Shown here: one piece after another, positions 7,357-13,641 of the stretch
How the letters are laid out: each line of letters opens with the position of its first letter
Numbering within the stretch: position 1 is the first letter of the stretch
NCBI GenBank assembly: GCA_045586995.1
Contig: JAZNBI010000050.1
Span: forward strand, 1 to 24,471
Reading direction: 5' to 3'
Source: JAZNBI01 sp045586995
Lineage (GTDB): Bacteria > Bacillota > Clostridia > Oscillospirales > CAG-272
Length of the DNA stretch: 24,471 nt
Notes under the pieces: generated by a model
Database searches by the model: none
The model's input: only the letters and a program-made list of their open reading frames with translations
Told to the model about the DNA's origin: nothing
Made by a program: the position numbers and the translations under genes

Positions 7357-8295
7357 TCAAATTCCTTCCATAATATGCATATTTCTCAAAACAGGGCTTT
7401 TTATTTTGCTCTGTATGGAAAAAGCGTGCTTTTCAAGGTCATCTCCGTCAAGATCGGTAAGCCCTTCGCTTTTCAACTCGCTGATAAAAAGCTTACAGAT
7501 CTCGTCGATGCTTTCGCTTTTTGCCGCGGCTTCAAGCTCGGAGTTGCCGAGCTCGCTCAGTGAAACGAGAGAAGATTCAAGCTCGTTAAGCTTTTTAAGA
7601 GTCCTCATTTTACGGTATGCCCACTTATAAAACGGCTCGTATTCGTCGTTCAAAAGATAGATAAGTGATATTGCGTGTCGTACAAATTCAAAAATGCCAA
7701 GCTGCGCCGCGCCGTTTTCGCCTCTTTTTATGCAACGGTTATAGTTATATTGTCCCGATTGCAAAAGCATTATCGTATGCGCGGCGATCTTTTTCAGCTT
7801 TACGTCGGAAGGATATCCGCAAAGCAGAGTACTGCGTATTCTTGAAAATTCTCCGAGTCCGTCGTAAAAGATCTCACCGTTACAGGCGGCGGCAAGCGAT
7901 TCGTGCGGAATGTTCAGCCATTGTTCAAGTGAGGTTGGAAGGTGCGGCGAGCCCAAGAATCTTAATAAAAAGTCGTCGATGCTCATAACGCCGTGACGGC
8001 TTCCGCCGACAGGGGAGAGGGCAAGACGCCGGAATCCTTCAAACTCCTTTGGAAGCTTTTCATATATTCGTGCAAGCTGAAAACCGTGTTTTTCATAATC
8101 CTCGCGGGTGAGCCAGATACAAAATCCGGGCTCAAAATCGTGGTCGGTCGAAAGCCCGTCGTCAAAGCCGAAGCATTCCGAGCCCTCTCCCGCGAGTCCT
8201 ATTGCCATTCTTGGTACAAGCTCGGGGATTTCCTTTTCGATTGCCGCTTTGCCGTGAGTAAGATAAAATTTCTTTGAAAGCTCAAGCCCTTTCAT
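7357..8295 (-). CDS. DUF4037 domain-containing protein, nucleotidyltransferase fold
   Basis: This 312-residue cytoplasmic protein starts at ATG 8295-8293 behind GAGGGAG; the frame is open to 8355 but that part lies inside the upstream gene. Near the N-terminus it has GS (residues 38-39) followed after 11 residues by DHDF (51-54). This fits the nucleotidyltransferase superfamily signature hG[GS]x(9-13)Dh[DE]h, in which the acidic pair binds metal. The rest is helical, with ARIYEKLPKEFEGF, a WLNIPHE stretch and a HEPN-like helical C-terminus that I infer only loosely. I recognise DUF4037 from the GSECFGFDD..STDHDFEPGF region. The reaction and target are unknown. The gene overlaps the preceding TPR gene by 14 bp, so the two products probably work together. 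Confidence 0.82.
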   Translation of the reverse strand: MKGLELSKKFYLTHGKAAIEKEIPELVPRMAIGLAGEGSECFGFDDGLSTDHDFEPGFCIWLTREDYEKHGFQLARIYEKLPKEFEGFRRLALSPVGGSRHGVMSIDDFLLRFLGSPHLPTSLEQWLNIPHESLAAACNGEIFYDGLGEFSRIRSTLLCGYPSDVKLKKIAAHTIMLLQSGQYNYNRCIKRGENGAAQLGIFEFVRHAISLIYLLNDEYEPFYKWAYRKMRTLKKLNELESSLVSLSELGNSELEAAAKSESIDEICKLFISELKSEGLTDLDGDDLEKHAFSIQSKIKSPVLRNMHIMEGI

Positions 8296-9100
8296 AAATC
8301 TCCCTCGATATTTTATATAATTTCTTTGCGAAAAGAAACTGTCCGAAATAGTCAAATGACGGCGCGCATTTTTCGTACACGAAGGCGCAATAGCCGTTTT
8401 TTACAATCCGCTCGTCATCCAAAATTACCTCCGCCTTCTTAAGGCACTCGTAAATTTGCTCGGACTCCGCGCCCTCCTTCGCTTCGTAAAGGTGCGCCAT
8501 ATTCACGTACGTAACGGCGCAGTCAAGCGCGCAGGTGTCCTTTGTCAAGCCGATTGCCTTTTCGTAAAGCGTGAGCGCTTCCTCAAAGCTTCCGAGCTCG
8601 ACCAACGAGGTGGCGTGATTATTATACAGCGCGGCGTATTTCGGATCGCTTTTAGGAAGAAGCTGATTTTCGAACACCAAGGCGGCTTTTTCATATAGCG
8701 GAATTGCTTCTTTCGGGTTTCCGAACGCCTTTGCGGTCGTCGCCATATTTATCATAATTGTCGCGCCCGAAATTTTATTTGACATATCGGTAAGCTCAAG
8801 AAGCTCCGACGCGCGCGAAATTGCCTTTTTAGCTTTTTCGCGGTTCGAAATCTTTCGCGAAAGCCCGAGCATTTCGTTGACCATCGAAAGCTCGCCCGAA
8901 AGATCTTCGATAATGGCAGCTTCGCCTTGCCAATATTCGAGAAGCTTTTCCGCGCCGTAAAGGTCATTTTTGTCAAAGCAGGCGTCAAGCTTTTCTATAA
9001 TTCTCGAAACCGGAATTTTTTGTTCGGCGCTTTTTAGCTTTTTGCAGGAGGAACATTCAAAATCCACGTTTAAAATTTCAAAATTTTTATCTGATTTCAT
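8282..9100 (-). CDS. Tetratricopeptide repeat protein
   Basis: This is 272 residues from ATG 9100-9098, with GGTGG eight bases upstream; the GTG at 9112 sits too close to its would-be ribosome site. The core is built of helix pairs with TPR signature residues, for example AKAFGNPKEAIPLYEKAALVFE in pieces at about 125-150 and LVELGSFEEALTLYEKAIGL at about 168-187. A C-x2-C pair (Cys16, Cys19) near the N-terminus could bind metal. TPR proteins act as protein-binding scaffolds, and the 14-bp overlap with the DUF4037 gene makes that protein the obvious partner. There is no signal peptide or membrane segment. The TPR call is firm; the role is not known. Confidence 0.85.
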   Translation of the reverse strand: MKSDKNFEILNVDFECSSCKKLKSAEQKIPVSRIIEKLDACFDKNDLYGAEKLLEYWQGEAAIIEDLSGELSMVNEMLGLSRKISNREKAKKAISRASELLELTDMSNKISGATIMINMATTAKAFGNPKEAIPLYEKAALVFENQLLPKSDPKYAALYNNHATSLVELGSFEEALTLYEKAIGLTKDTCALDCAVTYVNMAHLYEAKEGAESEQIYECLKKAEVILDDERIVKNGYCAFVYEKCAPSFDYFGQFLFAKKLYKISREIYERA

Positions 9101-9131
9101 TTTTCTTTCCACCCTTTTAGTGATTTACTAT

Positions 9132-9159
9132 ATTATATCATAGTTTTACTTTTTTGTAA
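9132..9159 (-). promoter_or_regulatory. Sigma-A promoter of the TPR-DUF4037 pair
   Basis: The minus strand carries TTACAA (9159-9154), a 16-bp spacer and a perfect TATAAT (9137-9132), about 32 bp upstream of ATG 9100. Confidence 0.7.
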
Positions 9160-9208
9160 TGATTTTGATAAAAATTGGTTTATATTAGCGCGACTTTTTG
9201 AAAAGATA

Positions 9209-9237
9209 TTTACAAAAACACAATTGTTAGTTATAAT
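9209..9237 (+). promoter_or_regulatory. Sigma-A promoter of rpiB
   Basis: TTTACA (9209-9214), a 17-bp spacer and a perfect TATAAT (9232-9237) predict a start near 9244. The in-frame ATG at 9243 would then lie outside the transcript, which supports ATG 9273 as the real rpiB start. Confidence 0.78.
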
Positions 9238-9272
9238 TATATATGGTTACAGTTTTAAAGCGGAGGAGTTTT

Positions 9273-9719
9273 ATGAAAATTGCAATTGGTAACGACCACG
9301 TAGCTGTGGATATGAAAAATCATATAGTAAAATATCTCGAGGCAAAAGGTCATGAGATGGTTAATTTGGGGGTTGATTCCTCGGAAAGTTGTGACTATCC
9401 CGTATACGGAAAAAAGGTTGCGGATGCCGTTGCCTGCGGCGAATGTGATTGCGGCATTTTAATTTGCGGCACAGGCGTCGGAATCTCAATGGCGGCAAAC
9501 AAGGTGAAGGGAATAAGAGCAGCGGTTTGCTCGGATCCTTATACTGCGCGGCTTACAAAGCAGCATAACAACGCCAACATTATCGCGTTTGGAGCAAGAG
9601 TGGTGGGCGAAGCGACTGCCGAAATGATAGTTGACGAATATTTGAACGCCGAATATGAGGGCGGCAGACATCAAAGGCGAGTCGATATGATCTCCGCAAT
9701 AGAAAACGGAGAGATGTAA
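9273..9719 (+). CDS. rpiB: Ribose-5-phosphate isomerase B
   Basis: This 148-residue enzyme interconverts ribose 5-phosphate and ribulose 5-phosphate in the non-oxidative pentose phosphate pathway. ATG 9273 follows GGAGGAG at good spacing. Visible family residues are GNDHVA (6-11), the catalytic Cys65 in ICGTGVGISMAANK (64-77), and CSDPYTARLTKQHNNANI (86-103) containing the His98-Asn99 active-site pair. The length is typical of RpiB (about 145-150). RpiB and LacA/LacB are close relatives; the stand-alone gene, full length and retained Cys65 favour RpiB. It is monocistronic, with its own promoter and a bidirectional terminator shared with trkH. Confidence 0.95.
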   Translation: MKIAIGNDHVAVDMKNHIVKYLEAKGHEMVNLGVDSSESCDYPVYGKKVADAVACGECDCGILICGTGVGISMAANKVKGIRAAVCSDPYTARLTKQHNNANIIAFGARVVGEATAEMIVDEYLNAEYEGGRHQRRVDMISAIENGEM

Positions 9720-9736
9720 TCTATCAAATGTAAAAA

Positions 9737-9770
9737 TAAAGCCGAGCTATTCGCAAATAGCTCGGCTTTA
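9737..9770. terminator. Bidirectional terminator between rpiB and trkH
   Basis: A perfect 15-bp stem (9737-9751 and 9756-9770) closes a 4-nt loop (CGCA). T-rich runs follow on both strands (TTTATTTTT on minus, AGTTTTATTT on plus). It lies between the converging rpiB and trkA-trkH units. Confidence 0.88.
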
Positions 9771-9847
9771 AGTTTTATTTAAATTAAATAAAGGTTTAGT
9801 TAAACACGCCCGGAAGCTTTTTGACGTTGAGGCCGCGCGCCGAAAAC

Positions 9848-11302
9848 TCAGCTGCGTTTCCAGGTGCCGCGTGACATCAAAACCAAAATCGGAAAGATTT
9901 CAAGACGTCCTGCCAGCATATCTATGATGAGAACGATTTTAGATAAAGGACTGAACAGGGAATAATTCGACACGGGGCCGACCAAATCAAGACCCGGACC
10001 TATATTATTGAAGCAGGAAAGTACGGCGGTGAAATTTGTCGTCATTGAAAAGCCGTCAAACGATATCAAAACAAAGCTTGTCATAATGATAATGACATAA
10101 GCCGCAAGATAAGCGTTTGTATTGGCAAGGAGCTTTTCATCCATTGGCCGTCCGTTGATTCGAATTACCTGAATTTTTTGCGGATGCAAAATTTGACGGA
10201 TATTACGCACCATAGTCTTTGCAATTATAAGTATCCGCGCGCATTTGATTCCTCCGCCCGTACTTCCCGCGCACGCGCCGAATATCATAAGACAAATAAT
10301 AATCGCCTTCGAAAAGCTTGGCCAAAGGTTGAAATCCGCAGTTGCAAAGCCCGTTGTGGTAATGATACTCGACACCTGAAAAGCGGCGTGGCGAATCGTT
10401 TCGCCGAGCCCCGAATAAAGTCCTCTGATATTTAAAGTAATCAATATTACGGATAACACTACCGTTCCTATATAAAATCGCAATTCCTCGTCCTTGAAAA
10501 CGTTTTTGAATTGCTTTAATAGAATCAAATAATAACAGCTGAAATTAATTCCGAAAAGCAACATAAATACGGTGCACACGTTCTGAATATATGGGCTGTA
10601 CGATGCGGCGCTGTCATTGTATATTCCGAAGCCGCCGGTGCCTGCCGTGCCGAACGCCGTACAGAGCGCATCGAACAAGGGCATCTTTCCAAACAGAAGA
10701 AATGCGACGTTCAGTATAGTCATAATGATATAGATCGAATACAGTATAATTGCCGTTTGCTTTATTTTCGGTACAAGCTTGCCGACGTCGGGCCCCGGGC
10801 TTTCCGCACGCAAAAGGTGCATAGTAAAGCCGGTGTTGCTTTTTCCCACGGGGACGACCGCGAGCAAAAACACGAGAACGCCCATACCGCCCAGCCAATG
10901 GCTGAAGCTGCGCCAAAAGAGCAGACCGCGAGAAAGAGATTCGATGTCGCTTAAAATCGAAGCGCCCGTGGTGGTAAAGCCCGATACCATTTCAAAAAGA
11001 GCGTCTATATAGCTCGGAATTTGTCCCGAAAGGAAGAAGGGAAGACACCCCACGGCACTCATAATTATCCAGCTTGTGCCCACGCAGATAAGTCCCTCGC
11101 GAGCATAAAAGCCCTTGGACGCGCGAAGCGAAAGAATATGAAGTATTCCCGCCATCAAGGCGGCTATACATACCGTCAAAAGGAAGGATTTCGCAACCGC
11201 TTTTTCGCCGTTTGCAATGCTGATAAAAAACGAGGGCAGCATAAAGATCGCTTCAAGCGCAAGTATCCAGGATATGAAGCGGGAAATCATTTTATAATTC
11301 AT
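9848..11302 (-). CDS. trkH: Trk-type potassium uptake membrane subunit
   Basis: This is a 484-residue polytopic membrane protein of the TrkH/KtrB superfamily, the K+-conducting subunit. The four pore loops with their selectivity-filter glycines are visible: SGFTTTGAS (107-115), FGTAGTGGFGIYN (about 220-232), SIITTTGFATADF (about 313-325) and SCFNNIGPGLD (about 431-441). The length fits TrkH (about 480), which is longer than KtrB. It starts at ATG 11302-11300, 5 bp after the trkA stop, so the two are one operon. The upstream CAGGTAA is a weak ribosome site, consistent with coupling. TrkA, encoded just before it, is the expected cytoplasmic gating partner. Confidence 0.95.
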   Translation of the reverse strand: MNYKMISRFISWILALEAIFMLPSFFISIANGEKAVAKSFLLTVCIAALMAGILHILSLRASKGFYAREGLICVGTSWIIMSAVGCLPFFLSGQIPSYIDALFEMVSGFTTTGASILSDIESLSRGLLFWRSFSHWLGGMGVLVFLLAVVPVGKSNTGFTMHLLRAESPGPDVGKLVPKIKQTAIILYSIYIIMTILNVAFLLFGKMPLFDALCTAFGTAGTGGFGIYNDSAASYSPYIQNVCTVFMLLFGINFSCYYLILLKQFKNVFKDEELRFYIGTVVLSVILITLNIRGLYSGLGETIRHAAFQVSSIITTTGFATADFNLWPSFSKAIIICLMIFGACAGSTGGGIKCARILIIAKTMVRNIRQILHPQKIQVIRINGRPMDEKLLANTNAYLAAYVIIIMTSFVLISFDGFSMTTNFTAVLSCFNNIGPGLDLVGPVSNYSLFSPLSKIVLIIDMLAGRLEIFPILVLMSRGTWKRS

Positions 11303-11307
11303 AAGGA

Positions 11308-12672
11308 TTACCTGCTTTCAAATATATCGTTGAGCTTGTTTATAACGGTTTCTCCGCTCGAAACGACGACGATATAATCGCCTCGGTTAAAGCAGGACTC
11401 GCCGTTCGGTATTTCGGTAACGCCGCCTCGAGAGATGCACACGATAAGAACGTTGGGCTTTAATTTTATTTTTTTCAGTGGTATGCCGCAGTTGAGCGTG
11501 CTTTCGTCCGCAAGAAATTCAATTGCCTCGGCTTGTCCGTCTGCGATCGAATGAATGGTAAGAGCGGCACCCGATTGGTTGTTCATAGCGCGAACGTATC
11601 TTACTATTGTGTTACAGCAAAGCTTACGCGCAGAAATAACACTTCCGACGGAAAGCCCCTCGAGAATTTTGGAATCCTCCACTCTGCCGAGCTTTGTTAT
11701 GGTCTGCGGAACGTTACAGCTTCTTCCGTAAAGCGAAATAACCATATTCAGTTCATCTATTCCCGTAAGCGAAACCAGCGCGTCGCATTTAAAAAGCCCC
11801 TCTCGCTCCAAAATGCTTTGATTGCTTGCGTCGCCCTGAACGACATTTACGTCGGGTAAAATCGAAGCGAGCTGAACGCATCGAGCAGGGTCTTGCTCGA
11901 TAAGGCAGATATCTATACCGCTGTTTTCAAGCTGCTCTGCGAGATAATAGCTTATACGGTCGCCGCCCGCCACGATTATACGCTTGACCTTGTGAGTGAT
12001 AATGCCCAAGCTTTTGAGCAGCGTGGCAAGGTTATCGGTCGGCGCGGTAATAAAAATACGGTCGCCCTTATGAAGCTTAAAGTCACCGTTTGGTGCAACA
12101 AACGCTCCGTCGCGCAATACGGCGCAAACGAGCACCTTGCATTTTATAACGTTTCCGAGCGCCTTAAGACGAAGATTGCAGAGCTTGCTGTCCTCGTCAA
12201 CGCGAAGTTCAACGATTTCAACTCGTCCGTTTGCGAAGGTGTCGCGCTTTAAAAAGCCCGGATATTTTAACAGGCGCTCAATTTCTATCGCCGCCTGCTT
12301 TTCGGGGTTGACAGTCAGGGACAGCGCAAATGCATCACGCATCGTGTATGCCTGGTCAACGTATTCGGGATTGCGAATACGGGCAATGGTGTGAAGATTC
12401 GGATTCAGACCGTGCGCGGTCATACAGCAAAGCAGATTGACCTCGTCCGTGCCCGTTACGGCGATAAGCAGGTCGGTATTCTCGATATTTGCGCGCTTAA
12501 GCGTTTCCATAGAGGCGCAGTTGCCGTAAACGGTCATAACGTCGTAACGCTCTACGCTTTCGGCAAGCACCTCTTGACTTGAATCTATAAGAGTAAGGTC
12601 ATAACCCTCGGACGAGAGCTGACGAACCAGGATTTCTCCCAATTTACCGTTTCCGGCAATAAGTATTTTCAT
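11308..12672 (-). CDS. trkA: Trk system potassium transporter NAD-binding subunit
   Basis: This is 454 residues made of two tandem RCK_N/RCK_C units. The first Rossmann motif is intact, AGNGKLG (6-12) with an acidic Asp30 at the end of the second strand. The second unit begins at about residue 231 with AGGDRIS (235-241), so its glycine motif has lost the last Gly; Glu259 occupies the ribose-binding position. TrkA binds nucleotides (NAD(H), ATP) and gates TrkH. ATG 12672 is chosen, with GAGGTG just upstream; the in-frame TTG at 12687 lies at that ribosome site. The gene is first in the operon, and its promoter region carries repeated TTTGCAAA palindromes. A degenerate second glycine motif is common in two-domain TrkA proteins. 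Confidence 0.95.
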   Translation of the reverse strand: MKILIAGNGKLGEILVRQLSSEGYDLTLIDSSQEVLAESVERYDVMTVYGNCASMETLKRANIENTDLLIAVTGTDEVNLLCCMTAHGLNPNLHTIARIRNPEYVDQAYTMRDAFALSLTVNPEKQAAIEIERLLKYPGFLKRDTFANGRVEIVELRVDEDSKLCNLRLKALGNVIKCKVLVCAVLRDGAFVAPNGDFKLHKGDRIFITAPTDNLATLLKSLGIITHKVKRIIVAGGDRISYYLAEQLENSGIDICLIEQDPARCVQLASILPDVNVVQGDASNQSILEREGLFKCDALVSLTGIDELNMVISLYGRSCNVPQTITKLGRVEDSKILEGLSVGSVISARKLCCNTIVRYVRAMNNQSGAALTIHSIADGQAEAIEFLADESTLNCGIPLKKIKLKPNVLIVCISRGGVTEIPNGESCFNRGDYIVVVSSGETVINKLNDIFESR

Positions 12673-12707
12673 AAAACACCTCAACAAATTAAAAAATTTG
12701 CAAACAT

Positions 12708-12736
12708 ATTATATCACATTTCTTGCAATTATGCAA
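12708..12736 (-). promoter_or_regulatory. Sigma-A promoter of trkA-trkH with flanking palindromes
   Basis: The minus strand reads TTGCAT (12736-12731), a 17-bp spacer and TATAAT (12713-12708). The -35 lies within the inverted repeat TTGCA-ATTA-TGCAA (12723-12736). The octamer palindrome TTTGCAAA occurs at 12697-12704 (over the predicted start) and again exactly 60 bp away at 12757-12764. This arrangement suggests an operator array, with the regulator unknown. Confidence 0.65.
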
Positions 12737-12764
12737 TTTTTTTCTTCGGAGAGATTTTTGCAAA

Positions 12765-13001
12765 TTATGTGGTTTTTCGATATAAATGTTTTTATAAGGA
12801 CATTTAAGCTTTCGTTGTTCACGCCGTTCGGAACGTCGCAAGTTGAGTTATAAATTTACTATTGATCGCGCACGCCGTTTTTTCTGCCGTTAGTATACTA
12901 TAATTTTGAAAAATAGTCAGGTTTTTGCTGTCTAATAATTTACTGTCGCCCTACGGTTTGAATCTTCAGTATTCAAATGTTATATAATTCTGTTAAAAAT
13001 C
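12765..13001. other. Non-coding stretch between divergent trkA and hydrogenase units
   Basis: No credible reading frame was found between the two divergent promoters. The region is AT-rich with several TATAAT-like strings (for example 12899-12904 and 12983-12988) that lack matching -35 elements at proper spacing. No riboswitch, tRNA or RNA gene could be recognised. Confidence 0.6.
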
Positions 13002-13030
13002 TTGATTTAATGGTTATCTTATGGTATAAT
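13002..13030 (+). promoter_or_regulatory. Sigma-A promoter of the hydrogenase operon
   Basis: TTGATT (13002-13007), a 17-bp spacer and a perfect TATAAT (13025-13030) predict a start near 13037, giving a leader of about 88 nt before the first start codon at 13126. Confidence 0.78.
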
Positions 13031-13036
13031 CAAAGA

Positions 13037-13051
13037 GTGTAATTATTACAA
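13037..13051. promoter_or_regulatory. Candidate operator, PerR-box-like palindrome
   Basis: GTGTAATTATTACAA contains the perfect 13-bp palindrome TGTAAT-T-ATTACA (13038-13050). It sits exactly at the predicted transcription start of the hydrogenase operon. The 7-1-7 layout matches the Bacillus PerR box TTATAATNATTATAA at 11 of 14 defined positions. Binding there would block transcription. The regulator is inferred from site shape only. Confidence 0.4.
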
Positions 13052-13063
13052 TGTAAAAAATGC

Positions 13064-13089
13064 TTGATGTGGGCTTGTGCCCTCATCAA
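13064..13089 (+). other. Hairpin in the 5' leader of the hydrogenase operon
   Basis: TTGATG-T-GGGC (13064-13074) pairs with GCCC-T-CATCAA (13079-13089), giving a 10-bp stem with one T-T mismatch and a TTGT loop. It is not followed by a T-run, so it is not a terminator. It may stabilise the transcript or be part of a leader control element. Confidence 0.45.
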
Positions 13090-13125
13090 TTTCCGACATT
13101 CAGAAGTTAAGAGAGGTAAATTATT

Positions 13126-13368
13126 ATGCTTAAAATTACAGTTTGTATCGGAAGCTCCTGCCATATCAAGGGCTCCCGTCAAGTAGTAGAACAGCTTCAA
13201 AGCTTGATCGCCGAGTCGGGTATCAGTGACAAGGTAGAGCTTGGCGGCACCTTCTGCATGGGTAAGTGCCAGCAGGGAGTGTGCGTAACGGTCAACGATT
13301 CCTTCCATTCGGTTACTCCCGAGAGCGTTCGAGAGTTCTTCGATAGTGAAGTTCTCGCAAAAGTGTAA
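13126..13368 (+). CDS. Mini (2Fe-2S) thioredoxin-like ferredoxin, NuoE/HydC-type
   Basis: This 80-residue protein starts at ATG 13126 behind GAGAGG. It is a stand-alone thioredoxin-like [2Fe-2S] domain of the kind found in NuoE, HydC and related NAD-linked complexes. Ligand cysteines are visible as C-x4-C in CIGSSCH (7-12) and C-x3-C in TFCMGKC (44-48). An additional Cys follows in QQGVC (53). It lacks the N-terminal helical bundle that full NuoE proteins carry (these are about 150-170 residues). The next gene is a close paralogue, and the downstream gene is a PAS-bearing [FeFe] hydrogenase. I infer that it delivers electrons to or from that hydrogenase. It is the first gene of the six-gene unit. 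Confidence 0.88.
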   Translation: MLKITVCIGSSCHIKGSRQVVEQLQSLIAESGISDKVELGGTFCMGKCQQGVCVTVNDSFHSVTPESVREFFDSEVLAKV

Positions 13369-13372
13369 AAAT

Positions 13373-13636
13373 ATGTTGTTTGTTCAGATTTGTGTCGGTT
13401 CATCTTGTCACCTTAAGGGCTCTCAGGATATCGTTGAGCTCTTTGAGGAAGCCGTACAGGAGCATCATATCGAGGACGAGATCGTGCTTTCCGGCAGCTT
13501 TTGTATTGGGAAGTGCAACCGTGTCGGTGTCACTGTTCAGGTAAATGATGACGTTCACGTTGGTGTGACAAGAGAGAATTTCAGAGAATTTTTTAAGAAA
13601 AACATACTTGACGTAATCGAAAACGAAAGGAAGTGA
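13373..13636 (+). CDS. Second mini (2Fe-2S) thioredoxin-like ferredoxin (tandem paralogue)
   Basis: This is an 87-residue paralogue of the preceding protein. The start ATG 13373 is chosen because MLFVQICVGSSCH then aligns end to end with MLKITVCIGSSCH of its neighbour; an in-frame GTG at 13346 would lie inside that neighbour. The same ligand pattern is kept, C-x4-C in CVGSSC and C-x3-C in FCIGKC. The extra Cys of the first copy is absent here. The two genes are 4 bp apart, and the weak ribosome site suggests coupled translation. It is followed by a 5-bp gap to the hydrogenase start. Two copies may allow distinct electron partners or a two-cluster relay; this is inference. Confidence 0.86.
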   Translation: MLFVQICVGSSCHLKGSQDIVELFEEAVQEHHIEDEIVLSGSFCIGKCNRVGVTVQVNDDVHVGVTRENFREFFKKNILDVIENERK

Positions 13637-13641
13637 GGATA

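Noticed and set aside
9799..9847. Minus-strand codons just after the trkH stop reading FSARGLNVKKLPGVFN then a stop, resembling a protein C-terminus
   Set aside because: Only about 16 codons in a different frame from trkH. A relic of a lost gene is possible, but nothing else supports it.
12899..12988. Extra TATAAT-like strings upstream of the hydrogenase promoter
   Set aside because: No -35 element at 16-18 bp spacing; expected by chance in AT-rich DNA.
12981..13036. Possible Rex operator (TTGTTAA-N4-TTAACAA) in the hydrogenase promoter region
   Set aside because: Only a half site TGTTAA near 12991 is present; the other half is missing.
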